The position numbers and the translations under genes were made by a program. Of a stretch of 64,000 nucleotides of DNA, positions 52,131 through 63,785 are shown in pieces. The notes beneath the pieces were generated by a model. It worked only from the letters and a program-made list of their open reading frames with translations, was not told where the DNA came from and made no database searches. Positions within the stretch are counted from its first letter, which is position 1. Every line of letters starts with the position of its first letter. Origin of the DNA: Oxyruncus cristatus (Eukaryota; Chordata; Aves; Passeriformes; Cotingidae); contig VXAY01004988.1 in NCBI GenBank assembly GCA_013399855.1, forward strand, positions 254,932 to 318,931, read 5' to 3'.

Positions 52131-54352
52131 AGTTTTCCCTCAAGGCTGTGTGATCTGGAAGAAAAGGCACCACAAGACCTCCTCTCCCCCCATGATGGAA
52201 AGGAAGAAAGGGAAACAAGAGTTCTGGGTCTTTTTCCAGGTCCTGGTTACCCTGGTTATTGCAACTGATATGCAGGGTGAAATCAGATAAAATGGATTTA
52301 GAGAAATAGAGAAATTAAAAACTTTGGCAGTACAGTTCTTGGTATTATAATTTCTGAAATAAAAGAGACGTGACCCTGAGGGAGGACTGTTAATATCAGT
52401 CAGACCTAAGGCAAAAGCAAATGGATCCCTCAGGAAGGCTGTGCCTCCTCGAATGTAACTGGCGTATCAGCTTCAGCCCAGGGAGCACTCACTGTCTCCA
52501 CTGAGAGTGGCTGACCACACGAAAGAAACACTTCTCAGCATTAAAATAAAGAAAATAAATCAGAGGTAGCCTGAGCCCAGAGCTACCTTGCAGTGAAGAG
52601 GAACTATTTCTGAAAGATTATTCTACCAGTACTTTCTCAAGGTCCTGTTGACTTTGTACTTTTCACAGCTATTCCGATTCCTGCGTGTACAAATAGGATA
52701 TGGCTGAGTCTTCATACCTTTCACAAACAGAGGTTCAAAAGTGGGTTAGCAATTCAGTTTATCAGAATTTGTTTTTCTACTATGCCATCCATGCTTTATA
52801 ATTAAAATCCCTGTGTCCCGTAGACTAATCTCTCAAAGGAAATAAAAAGTGTCTTGACTATAGTGACCCAGTATTTGCGACACTCAGCTCTGAAATTCAA
52901 AGCTCTCTTTCTTTCCTTTTTTGAAAACACTGATGCTGTATTTGGAGATACCTCCTGACTGATATTAACTGTTGAAGAAAGTATTAATAGTCCAATTCTC
53001 TTAATAACTAGAGGAAGAAAGTAGTGTTGATGTTAATTTCTAATTTAACTGATTAAAGGAAATCTTGCAAATTTTATGAGTTTTATTCTAAAACAAAATG
53101 GGCAGATTTTAATGAAGCATCCCCTTCAGTAATAGCTATGCATTCAAAACGTATTAAAAAAGGAAGCATTTCTGTAGCAAAATTAAATTAGTTTCCCTTT
53201 AAAAATAAAATTGAAGTGAAATGAAGGATGCTTTTATCCTATAGTCATTAGACTCACACTTCTTCACTGATGTAGTTTCAAATGTCTTCTTGGTGTGCAA
53301 CACTGGGACCCTGAATGCTTGGGGATGATCATGAATCAGCACTGCAACTTTATTTTTTAATGTATAAATATTTAACTGTGCTCATACTAGTGTCGGTGGC
53401 AGCTCCCAAACATGCCATTCCTGGTCTCTATCTGTCAAACTGTTAGGTAAGGGTCTCCTATAATGCAAAATTTGTAGCTTTCTCAGACAGTATTTTCTTG
53501 TGCTTCAGTAACTGTATCAGTGGAAATGTTATCCAAATTTCGATGCCTCCTTCTTTTGATACTATACCATTATTGCTTGTCCTATCCACTACGGTATGGA
53601 GAACACTTTATAGCATATTTTCCCCCTGCAGTTGCCTTTATAATTTTTGCAGTTAACTTGTCGCTATTGGGTTTTGTATTCCCTGTTTTCTCAAGATTCA
53701 AAAATTACATTTTCTTCAGCCTTTCTTGTGGGTGATATTTCCCAGATTTCTAGAATCATTTTTGCTTCTCCTCTCTGGCCTCCTCCCAGCTGCTCACAAC
53801 TATTTAAAAGTATGTTGTGTAACACTGAGGAGAGCATTTCAGATAAAGCCACCAAGTAGATTAGAAGGATTACTAAGATTACTACATATGCCTTGCGAGA
53901 TACAATTTTTGCTTTCATATGACCTAAATTATTTTGGCTCTCATCCCTTCTTTTTTCATTTTACAGATGGAAAACCTAGATACAGATAGATTATGTGAAT
54001 CACCCTGTTTCACATAGGAGATTCTGAGATCTTGGAAGTGAGTATACATCTGCTAAGTCTGGAATTCAACTCGCAGAGAAATTTTATATTCCACAAGCCA
54101 TATCCAGGGTTTCACATGGTGTTGTTTCTCTGTCTGCCTTTCAACGACTTCACTGCTTTTTCTAACCTCTTCACCACTGCCAAACACTTTCTCCATGTCT
54201 TGGCTTCAGCTCTAAATTGCCCCTTTTACTTATATTTAAATTCTCAGAAGGATCTAATTCTCTCACTGGTCATAAGAACCTCACCTAAAATGACCTCACC
54301 CATCTGAGGGTTTGATCTCCTTCTTTATCTTTTTTCCTGTCTGTTATTATAA
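52131..54352. other. unassigned DNA
   Basis: No gene or repeat recognised. ORFs at 53520-53989 on both strands overlap and show no known motif. Confidence 0.5.
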
Positions 54353-54440
54353 ACATAGAATCATGAAGTCATAGAATGGTTTGGCCTGGAGGAAACCTTA
54401 AAGACCATCTAGTTTCAAATTCTCTGCCATGGGCAGGGAA
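54353..54440 (-). mobile_element. CR1 LINE 3'-end fragment
   Basis: Antisense CR1 beginning with two copies of the terminal octamer (CATAGAAT, then CATAGAAT after a spacer), TGGTTTGGCCTGGAGGAAAC, CTTAAAGACCATCTAG and CTCTGCCATGGGCAGGGA. Only about 90 bp are present, so this is a strongly 5'-truncated copy. Confidence 0.93.
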
Positions 54441-55811
54441 CTAAATTCTCATCTTTGGATATTGGGGAAGTACCTTCCATGTGCTGAATGTTACTGCAAA
54501 AAGAAGATGCTTTTGGCTGCCGTCTGCCATTGTACACGCATCAACTCTAGAGGGGTTATTTTTGTTTCATGTGAGTGCAAAGAAAAAATAGAAAACTTTA
54601 TTTTTCGCTGTTAACAAAAGGAACAATGTGGTAAACAATTTGCATAACAAGGTGGACATCAAAGACAGAGTTACTGTTTGTTATTAATCTAGTAATTTTA
54701 CCTGCAAAAGCAAGCAAACAACTGGGCTAAATTTAGGGTGGGTGTTCTTCAGCTTCAGAAATGCTTTCAGCACATTAGCTAGTGCTGAAATTTCACACCA
54801 AAGATGTATCCTGGTAAATCGTGAGGGAAGGATAATATGGAAAACATGAAAAATTTGACAATAATAAGCTTAGGTCATAATGACAGTCCTTATTCTGGTA
54901 ACACAGGGCCAGCCCAGAATGAGAGATATGGGAAATTTGGTGCAAGGCAGGGGTCTCTTATCTGCCACTCCTGATACACAGGTCATGAGTGCACTGTTTA
55001 TATGAACAGGGACCTGGCAACAAGTCAGTGATCAGAAAAAGCGTGGGTTTAGTGAAGAATAAGTCCTTCCCCCCTGCTCTGAAGTCTGATCTTCCAACAT
55101 GCAAGCAACTTTATTCCTAATACATTGGGGGTTTTAAGTTGTGGAGAAGCTTCAAACCCCTTAGTTTAATTTGACTTCCTCCAGATTATTTTTGTTCTAA
55201 ACATGTAGTATTGTCATTTCCAGAGCCCTTGTTTCCTTGCAAGAGAATGGTTTAACTGACCAGATGATTCTGACCTAAATAGGATTTTAGAACAAGATAC
55301 TGGAGAGACAACAATATGAAATATCTCCAGTATTTATGGTAGGTTTGTGTCTTGGTTGTGTTTTTCTGTTTGGTTGGTTGGTTCATTGGTTGGAGATTTT
55401 TTTTTTTTAGGTGGGGTACGGGGGTATTTGTTTTTAGTGGGTTTTTTTGGTAAATGTCAAAAAATATAAAATGAAGTATCAGGGCTTTTTAAAAAATTAA
55501 ATCTATTTTTCGTTTTCAGTCTAATCATGCTAATTGAAGGTTAGCCTTCTCTCCCTTTGTATTTTCCTAGGATGTAATCCATTTTATGATTCTGTTATGG
55601 CACATGAAATGGATCATCTGCACTGGAATGGGGGCTGTGGTGATGAAGTGCTTTCCCTTCCCCCCATAATGTTCTCATAGAAGACTGATGAATAAATCCC
55701 TCAGAAACAATTACGAAGAGGGAGATCCATCAACACTCAAGACTGACCTTTTTTTTTTTGTCTTCCAGAAATTTTTTTTGGGGGGGGTCAGTTTGACTTA
55801 ATTTCTAGAGT
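54441..55811. other. unassigned DNA
   Basis: No gene recognised. A GGTT-rich patch (about 55369-55398) and homopolymer runs of T and G directly before the RTE insertion (55749-55787) are the only landmarks. Confidence 0.55.
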
Positions 55812-56905
55812 ATCTACACCCTATACGGTACTGATGGAAGCCTATTCAACCTAAGGCGACTGAAGGCCCACACCAAGACTCTCAATCATCCTGTCCGTGA
55901 GCTGCTTTTTGCTGATGATGCTGCCCTTGTAGCCCGCACAGAAGCAGCTCTGCAGCGTTTGACATCCTGCTTTGCAGACGCTGCTGAGCTTTTGGGGCTG
56001 GAAGTCAGCTTGAAGAAGATGGAAGTTTTCTACCAACCTGCACCTCCGGAAGTCTTCCATCATCCCCTTATCAGCACTGGTGAATCAGAGCTCAAGTCAC
56101 TGCAGCAGTTTGCTTACTTGGGAAGCATCATCTCCTCGGACAGTAAAGTTGACAAAGAGACAGACAACAGGTTGGCAAAGGCATAGAGAGCTTTCGGGAG
56201 ACTCCGTAAAAGAGTTTGGTATAATAAACACCTGAAGAAAAGCACAAAGATCAGTGTTTACAGAGCCGTTGTTTTGTCTACTCTTTGGTAAGGGTCCGAA
56301 TCATGGGTCATCTACCGCCACCACTTGAGACTCTTAGAACACTTCCATCAGCATTGTCTCTGCTCAATCCTCAACATCCACTGGACTGACAAAGTGACCA
56401 ATGTGTCTGTTCTGGAACAGGCAGCGGTCACGAGCATTGAAGCCATGCTGCTGAGAACACAGCTGCGTTGGGCAGGGCACATCTCCAGGATGGAGGACCA
56501 CCGCCTCCCCAAGATTGGGCTCTATGGCAAACGTGCCACTGGCTGCCGCAAGAGAGGAGCCCCGAAGAGGAGATACAAGGACTGCCTGAAACAGTATCTC
56601 AGCCTCGGCCATATTGACCACCATCATTGGTCTACTCTGGCCTCCAGTTGGGAGACATGGAGATGCACCATCTATAATGCTGCTGCCTCTTTTGAGAACA
56701 CACAGAGAATCATTTCTGAGGAGAAAAGACAACGCAGAAAGAAACGAGTCTTGCCAGTACCAACAAAGGAGACTTTCCACTGTGCCCTTTGCAACCGGAC
56801 TTGTCTATCTTGCATTGGCCTTTTTAGCCCCCAGCGCGCTTGTAGCAAGCGTGGGTAGAGTCCTTCTCCAATCTTTGGTCGCGAAGCCCAGCCATGACAG
56901 CCAAA
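55809..56905 (+). mobile_element. 5'-truncated RTE-type non-LTR retrotransposon
   Basis: A sense-oriented LINE copy starting within the reverse-transcriptase domain and ending in a short 3' UTR after the stop at 56856-56858. It is clearly distinct from CR1 in its RT sequence, in its C-terminal Cys motif and in lacking the ATTCTATG tail. RTE-clade elements are rare in birds. The one I know with a patchy bird distribution is AviRTE, reported from several tropical bird lineages and filarial nematodes and explained by horizontal transfer. Assignment to AviRTE is an inference. The exact ends and target-site duplication are not resolved by eye; the 3' limit is a guess based on the GCGAAGCCCAGCCATGA block near 56880. 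Confidence 0.85.
55812..56858 (+). pseudogene. RTE-type reverse transcriptase, C-terminal part, two in-frame stops
   Basis: One reading frame runs for about 349 codons without a frameshift. It starts with a YGTDGSLFNLRRL-like block (typical R-x-x-DGxLFNLRRL of RTE-like RTs), then the catalytic FADD box at 55908-55919, then the 'LGSIISSD' thumb motif near 56128. Further on come LRWAGHISRMEDHRLPK near 56463 and a Cys motif CALCNRTC...QRAC near 56781-56845. The His usually preceding QRAC appears as Pro here. Two stops break it: TAG at 56184-56186 and TAA at 56289-56291. The 5' part of the element (endonuclease and fingers/palm start) is missing. The copy cannot be autonomous. The intact frame over more than 1 kb points to a comparatively young insertion. 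Confidence 0.9.
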
Positions 56906-58914
56906 TTATTCAAGACAGCCAATTCTGAAGGCAGTGTTGACATGGATTAAAAAAGCCAAACTCAGATCGGTGATTCCTTATATCTATTTGGTATTCCTTG
57001 CTAAAACCAGGTTAATCGGTCTTATCTTGCCAGCATAGAATTGCTGTCATTTCTACAAGACAAGAAAAAAAGTAAAATAATAATTTAAAGGGCTTTGCAT
57101 TTTTGTGGAAGGAGACTTTTAGACTGCTTTTTTACCTCTGATAGTCTGCAAACCTTATTTTTTGGAAACAGCTTGTTCTTCCAGAGATATCTAAGGCTTT
57201 GGCAAAATTCTTTCCACAACTCCCCATGAAATCCTGCCAGCCAGCCAGGAGTATGTATCCTACAAATTAAAAGCTATTGTTATGAATATTTAGATAATTG
57301 CATCCTTTTTTAACACTATTTTTTTAATAAATCCAGATTTTTCTTTAATTTCAATGCAATATGGAAAAGGAAATCCTATATTGCGGTATTCCTCTACTTG
57401 TGCCTTGAAAGAAGACAAATCCTAGTGAAAGAATTTCTATATATTCAAGTGATGTCACATCAATATAATGAACATAAACAGTACTGTGACAATTATCAAA
57501 TCTAGATGTTAGATTTGTTAGATTTTTCAGGAAAAAAGGATAACTTTTACGTTAAACCACACAAGAAACTCCTCACGCAGAAGATGCTTTGGCACTCTGG
57601 TAGGTGGAAGGTGAACAGAACTAAAATAAATGCAGTGACATGATGTAAGGTAGTAAATCAGAAGGGATTATTTTTCCTTTTCTTCAGCTCCTTAATTAAT
57701 CTTTTGCTCTAATGCAACCTAAATTTGATTTTTTTAGTTCATATGTTTGGAAAATCAACTATTGTTACATGTAAAGTGTTTTCCAAGTTGAGGGCTTCAG
57801 GTGAGAGAAACAGAACACATAGAAAACATTAATATTGCCCAAATTTTCCCAAATGTCAATGAGAACTGAAGAATAAAGTTTTTCTTCAGCAGTTTCATTT
57901 TGCCTGGATTACAAGATGTGAACAGATTGTGTCTTTACTACTGATTTGTCTTTGGCCAAAACCATGATACATTCCCTCCAAAATACTTGCCACTAGAAGT
58001 CAAGATTAGTATTTTCCCTCACTCTTTTAATGAGCATTTTCTTAGTGTATGACATATTGTGATGAATCTCAGCAGAGCTCTGCCAAGAGCACTTGTGACT
58101 TCAGGAAAATGAATCATTATTGATATTGTAAATACAAAAATGCATGTATATACACAGACCTATAAACACATGACCCATTTTGGAACCGGTTCTCAATACA
58201 ATAAGAAATGAACAAACCCTGTATTTTCTGTGAAGGTGAAAAAATTATACCTGGCATCTGCAGAAAGGAAAGATACCCTTCTAATAGATAGAATGTACAA
58301 TATTGGATAGAATCCAATATTTTACAGTGCTGAGAAGGGGATCAAGTCAATTAAACAGGGTATTGATAACACCATACTTGACCGACTCGATTAATCTTCA
58401 TGGGTTTCCTGGCCACACAGCAAGGGAATAGCAAGACACCAAACAAAGCCCTTGCTGCCAGCAATGTTGCTGAGATCAATGGTGCAGACCTTCCCCATGC
58501 GTTCAGGGTTGTCACATTGGGAGGAGGTTGTTTCTGTTTCCAAATAACGTTAACTCTCATCTTTCTGACACGTGAAGACTCATGATTGCTCAGGTTACTA
58601 AAAGTCCTCAGAGAAAACAAAAGTAGGGTGTGGCAGCAGGTAACATTTTCCTCTGGAAGACCTTTTAAAAGTCATCAATGGACACCCTTCTTTCTGTTTT
58701 AGACACCCAAAATGACGTCTCAGCTGTGGTTTGTAACCAACAAAGAAGATATGGCAGAAGTCTGACGACCTGTTTTATTTGTCTATATTAGAGAATATTA
58801 AAGGTCATTTTTTACTCCATTGTTTAGAAACACAACCTAAACTAGTATTTCAGAGATAAAGGTCCACATGCCAGATGCCTAAAGTTAACTGCAGTGGTTG
58901 TGGGTAATACTTTG
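56906..58914. other. unassigned DNA
   Basis: AT-rich DNA with no recognised repeat. A good-looking splice acceptor at 58688-58702 followed by 20 open codons is noted in the findings. ORFs at 58351-58620 on both strands lack motifs. Confidence 0.5.
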
Positions 58915-58919
58915 TCTCC
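58915..58919. repeat. target-site duplication, left (TCTCC)
   Basis: TCTCC immediately precedes the TG that opens the LTR and recurs immediately after its terminal CA at 59490-59494. Confidence 0.9.
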
Positions 58920-59489
58920 TGTGCTGGTTTTGTCTGGGGTAATTTTATTCATAAGTAGTATGGGGCCATCCTCTGGAGTTTTACTGAAAACAGGGTTGAT
59001 AACACAGTTTTTCTTATTGGTGAACAGTGCCTACACCATCAAGGCATTTTCTTCTCCTCATGCCACTCAGCAGCGAGGAGGCTGGGGGTGTGCAAGAAGT
59101 TGGGAGGGGACACAGCAGGGACAGCTGATCCCAACTGACCCAAGGGATATTCCAGACTATATGGTGTCATGGTTAGCATTTAGATCTGGAGGAAGAAGAA
59201 GGGAGGGACGTTCAGAGTGATGGTGTTTGTCTTCCCAATTCACCATTATGTGGGATGCAGCCCTGCTGCCCTGGGGATGGCTGAACACTTGCCTGCCCAT
59301 GGGAGGTGCTGAATGAATTCCTTTTGCTTTGTTGGTGTGTGTGGCTTGTACTTTCCCTATAAAACTGTCTCTAACTCAGCCCATGGGCTTTCTAATTTTT
59401 ACTCTTCCAACTCTCTCCCTCATCCTACCGGGAGAAGTGAGTGAGTGGCTGTGCAGGGTTTGATTTCTGACTGGAGTTAAACCACGGCA
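58920..59489 (+). mobile_element. solo LTR of an avian endogenous retrovirus (ERVL-like)
   Basis: A 570-bp element begins TGTGCTGGTTTTGTCTGGGG and ends AGTTAAACCACGGCA, so it has canonical TG...CA ends. Internal landmarks match a common bird ERV LTR: AACAGGGTTGATAACACAG, GCGAGGAGGCTGGGGGTG, TGGGAGGGGACACAGCAGGG, AAGGGATATTCCAGACTATA, GGGACGTTCAGAGTGATGG, CTGCCCATGGGAGGTGCTGA and CCTATAAAACTGTCTCTAAC. It is flanked by perfect 5-bp duplications (TCTCC), which fits ERVL-type integration (class III, usually 5 bp) rather than ERVK-type (6 bp). No internal gag-pol is present, so it is the product of LTR-LTR recombination. The expected TATA-like site reads AGCATTTAG, so promoter activity is doubtful. 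Confidence 0.95.
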
Positions 59490-59494
59490 TCTCC
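59490..59494. repeat. target-site duplication, right (TCTCC)
   Basis: Right partner of the duplication at 58915-58919, directly after the LTR's final CA. Confidence 0.9.
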
Positions 59495-60172
59495 TTAGAG
59501 GTGTGAATTCCAGTTTCATTTAATTGGCATCTGTAACACTGTGGCCCTGCTGAGGTAATTTCATTTGCTCCCTGGGGATAAAAAATGGGAGTCTGATACT
59601 GTACAGGGAAAACGCGAAGGTCTTTGACAGAAGCACCAGTGTCTGCTGAGGTCCTGCAGGTTTAGAAATACATCAATCTGCTCTAACCTTGAGAAAAGCT
59701 TGTAAGAAAATATCAGCAACTCCTAGACATTTCTGGAACTTCATGTGGTAATGTCTCTCATTAAAACCCTCCAAAGGGTATGTCCACAGATCAGTTTTAG
59801 TTTTATATCTATATGTGGGTTTCTATCCTCTCTACATTTTTTTCTTTTTTTTTTTTTTGATGTAAAAGTGCATAATGATTTGAGTTTTAAGTCTTTGTGT
59901 GGTGATGCAATTAAAACTCAAACCAAAGTTTAGGTCACACTGCAAAATGAGCAAACTAATCACTAGGTACTCATCCTATTACTCCCTCTGACAGGTCATT
60001 TAATAGAACTAGCAGAGAAAGAATGCTTTTACAAGTAAGTAAAATTAATGAAGGAATATATCCCAGGATTCCCTGGGAAAACATAGAGTAATACATTTAA
60101 TTTTCTGTAGGGATTTTAAAATCGTAATTAGCTAAAGTTGTTTCAATCTGTTAGACTAACTGTATAATCAGC
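59495..60172. other. unassigned DNA
   Basis: No recognised element apart from a T run at 59847-59858. Confidence 0.55.
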
Positions 60173-60465
60173 ATTAGTCCCTATCTTATTATTGTGACTG
60201 GACTCACAAAAGCAGATTTTTTAGTGTCAGTCATATTCCCAGGAGGATACAATTGGATCAAAATGAAGCTGACTCATACCATCAATGTGCTTAATTACCA
60301 AGTATAAATGCTTTGCAGCCTTAATTAAATATCTGTCTACTCTTGCCCATATATTTCAGTTTAATACTCTGTGGAACTTCCCTCAAATCCTTTTGTATGG
60401 GCATACCTCAACTTCCAGGCAGATCTTTCCAAAATCTAGTATTTCTGAGCTTTGAGTTATCCTAA
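60173..60465 (+). repeat. unclassified ~290-bp direct repeat, copy A
   Basis: Matches 63283-63551 in the same orientation. The longest identical block is 33 bp at 60193-60225 (TGTGACTGGACTCACAAAAG and on). Others are AATTACCAAGTATAAAT near 60293, TGCCCATATATTTCA near 60345 and CTTTCCAAAATCT near 60425. About 20 bp near 60245-60285 are shorter in copy B. It is not CR1, not either LTR and not the RTE element. Confidence 0.93.
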
Positions 60466-63282
60466 ACATTATGGATATCGATTGTAGCATGGATAGGACA
60501 TGTGGGAGGTGAATGATTTAGTGTTTGAATGCAGAGAAGCCAAACTGTGAAGAAGGAAAATGGACACTGTTGGCACCTTTTTTGGCTCGTTTTAACAGGA
60601 CCAAAACCACTCCCTTGAAAACTATGAAAATTAAATCAAGGCTTTCCCACAGGTGTTCATTTCTGTCCTGAAGACCCGTGTCTCTGCAGAATTACTATAA
60701 GTAAAATATGTTCATGTTCAGATATTCTTGTGAAAAATGGGTTAATGCATTTCACAGGTTTTCATCAGTTTCAGAGAGGGAGATGTTGACTAAGAAGCAC
60801 CACAGCTCCCAGGAGAACTCTGTAGTAATTCCAGAGCTTCACAGCCCCAGTAATGGGTCTGCAGGGAACCTCCTTTTGCCTAAGAGGGTCTCCATAACTT
60901 TTGATTAAAGTACCTCAAAACCTATGAAGAAAATGCCTTCAGTGCCTTGTATTTGCAGAAAAGTAGATAGGTAGAAAGTACACACACGTATGTGATAGTA
61001 AGTTTTTACCTCCAACTTATATATTTCCTTGGAAACCCACAAACAGAGCAAGCAAGAAATAAACACAGAAACAAGACTGTAATCATTTCATAAGCTAATT
61101 CCTCCTGAAAAGAGGGTGTTAGGTACAAATAGAGGGGTGGAATCCTGCTCCTGCTCAAAGAGAAAACTGCAGTGCAGCATCTGAGCCTCATAAACAGGGA
61201 ATTTGTCTGGGGGCTAGGAAGACAATGCAGGGATGAGCTCAGCTCATGTAAAATAGCTGATGAATTGAGCACACAGTTATTTGTGGCTCCTCTGCGGTTC
61301 TTGGTTTGTGATAGTGATCTTTCATCCAAGCATGGATGTTATTCAGCCATGGCTGGTTAGTTCTGTAATTGACAAAATCCTCTGCTAAAAGCAATCTCTT
61401 ATCTGTACTTGCTGCCCTTTATTTGTTTTGAGAGATAGGGAGATTTTCTTTGGCTGTGTTCATTTACCTTTTAGTTGTACACTGTGGTCTTGAATTTGTA
61501 CTGGTTCTGTTTAGTCCTTGCCTTAGTTTGATATAATCAATGTCCAATTTCAAAAATTTCAGACATTTTAAATCAGATTGGGTTTTAATTTTTGTAAACT
61601 CCTAGTACACACACTTGCATTTCTTATGCTCCCAGTTCTTAGCTTTCACACCCACTCAGCCCTCAAAGTTACAGAATAAAGACAGAAACTATTCTAACTT
61701 ATTTATTTTTTCACCAAAATATATTACCACATTTTAAACTACTTTTAATTTAAATTAATGAAATTGATCTTAACTTAAAGATTTCTACTAATATCATCTA
61801 GATGTCAAGTGAATTGTATACTCTGAAATACTATAATTTTTTGGAGCACTAATTTTCATTAAAAAAACTTTTTTTTTTTTTTCCTTAAATGTAGTTCCTA
61901 CAAATCACAAGGTTGAGTGGCCTAGGTTTGGCAGACATAGAAAATTTGGTTTGTGATTGTTGTGGGCATGGCTGAAAGAGGAACAGAAGTGAGAAAACAA
62001 TGCTGTTGGAATTCCAGAGCAGAGCTTCCCAGACTTTTCCAAGTGACCACTGTCTTTGGAATATAATAATAATGAAACATTACTCCCAACTTTTTTTACT
62101 ATATTCTAAAAGATTCAAAGAACAGACTCATTGATAAACTTTTAAACTAATTTATTTCTTTTAAGATATTGTCAGAGAATATTTTATCTTGAGATAACCT
62201 AATTAAGCCTAGAATATGCTCCAGCTTAGTCTTGTGAAAAGGTACCTGACTACCAGAACACTGAGGTTCTGGGCAACTCTTCCTATGTGGATGGGGGGAC
62301 ACAAACACAGAATTATTTTTTTTTATCACAGATCTCAATAAATTTTTTAGTGGATTTTACGATAGAATACATCAAGGGTTTGGACTTAATGGCCCAGGAA
62401 TTTTCATGTGAAGCAGTAGAAAAAACAGGGAAAACAAATCCCTCTGACTGGCTCAAATGCTCATTTCCAGTTCCTCAGACTTCAAAGGTGATTAGCTGCC
62501 TAGTGACCACAGGTTTCTAGCCACTGGAGATTTTTGGTTATGGGTGGATCCTAAGTCCAGATTCCCTGACTGGATTCCCCTTATGTATGTTACATCTGCT
62601 TTGGATATTTGGTTTACAGTTGTACCCAACATTTTCTTGTAGTTCTCTCAGTATCACCAAGCCTGAGCTGGAGTCTTTCCATCTCCTGGCCCAGCTCTTC
62701 AGATCATCTAGAACCATTTAGGTACAGCTACTTCTATCTACCTTTTGGTTAAAACCCAAACCCAGCTGTGGAGCTGTTGCTGACATCTCCTAAGCTCAGC
62801 AAAGGAAAACTGCTCACTGCATCCCAGTTTATACTTTCTGGTTGATAGCATATGCTTCAAGAAGCATCAATCATGCAGTCAATGTGTCTGTTACCGGTTT
62901 TGTTTGGATCAGGATTCAATTTCTGAAGTGACTCTCTCAGTCATTCCTGCTTAATCCTATGTTGGATTGTCAGAGCGCACAACAGATGAAAATAAACCAG
63001 AGAATCACTCTTGAATTGCACCTGTCCATCCAACAGTGGGCATTTTGTCCACGGCATTTGATTACAGTTACTCCAAAAGACATTCCTGAAATGCTTGTTT
63101 GGATACTCAATATTCAATATAGCTGCTCTTGGGCTGCATTTGTCTGTATAATTACACATAACACAAGCAGAAATGTGATGAGGCTGCGCAGGGCCAGAGC
63201 TTGGCCAAGAACAAATTACTTCCAGTGACATCAATACCCGGGCAGGAAAGCTGAATGTTGAGCTATAATTGGGCCAGAGAGT
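60466..63282. other. unassigned DNA between the paired repeats
   Basis: No gene or known transposon is recognised. Contains a T run near 61868-61882 and AT-rich sequence at 61680-61860. Confidence 0.55.
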
Positions 63283-63551
63283 ATTAGTCCCTGTCCTATA
63301 AGTGTGACTGGACTCACAAAAGCAGATTTTTTAGTATCAGTGACATTCCCAAGATATTACATGAAGCTAAAAGTTTGTGTGCCTAATTACCAAGTATAAA
63401 TACTCTGCTGACTAAATTAAATACCTGCCCGCTGTTGCCCATATATTTCATCTTAATACTCTGTGGATATTCCTCTCATGCTTTCCTATTGTCATACTTC
63501 AGTTTCCAGGCAGGTCTTTCCAAAATCTGATATCAGTTTAGTTTTATCCTG
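63283..63551 (+). repeat. unclassified ~270-bp direct repeat, copy B
   Basis: Second copy of the repeat at 60173-60465, offset by about 3.1 kb. It starts ATTAGTCCCTGTC, shares the 33-bp identical block (63303-63335) and ends around TTATCCTGAAAA. Similarity fades on both sides at matching points, which defines the unit. Confidence 0.93.
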
Positions 63552-63785
63552 AAAAGTCAGTCCATACTCTCAAACTTGCTAGTGTGAAGACACTTGCACA
63601 GATGTTGCTCAGCTCTGAGTCTGTAACTGATACTGCTGAGTTGGTGCTGAGGTTAACTGCACATTGCATGAAAAGAATTAAGGTTTTTGGGAGAGTTTGC
63701 AGCATCTACATACAGAGTAGAAAGCTCTCAAAGGTACCCTACTGGAAATGGTCTGGAGGAGAGTATGTTTTAAACCTTGTTCCTA
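63552..63785. other. unassigned DNA
   Basis: Short interval between repeat copy B and the terminal CR1; nothing recognised. Confidence 0.6.

Noticed and set aside
56364..56780. 138-codon minus-strand ORF
   Set aside because: Antisense shadow of the RTE reverse-transcriptase frame.
58894..59220. 108-codon plus-strand ORF
   Set aside because: Runs mostly within the solo LTR; no retroviral or host protein similarity.
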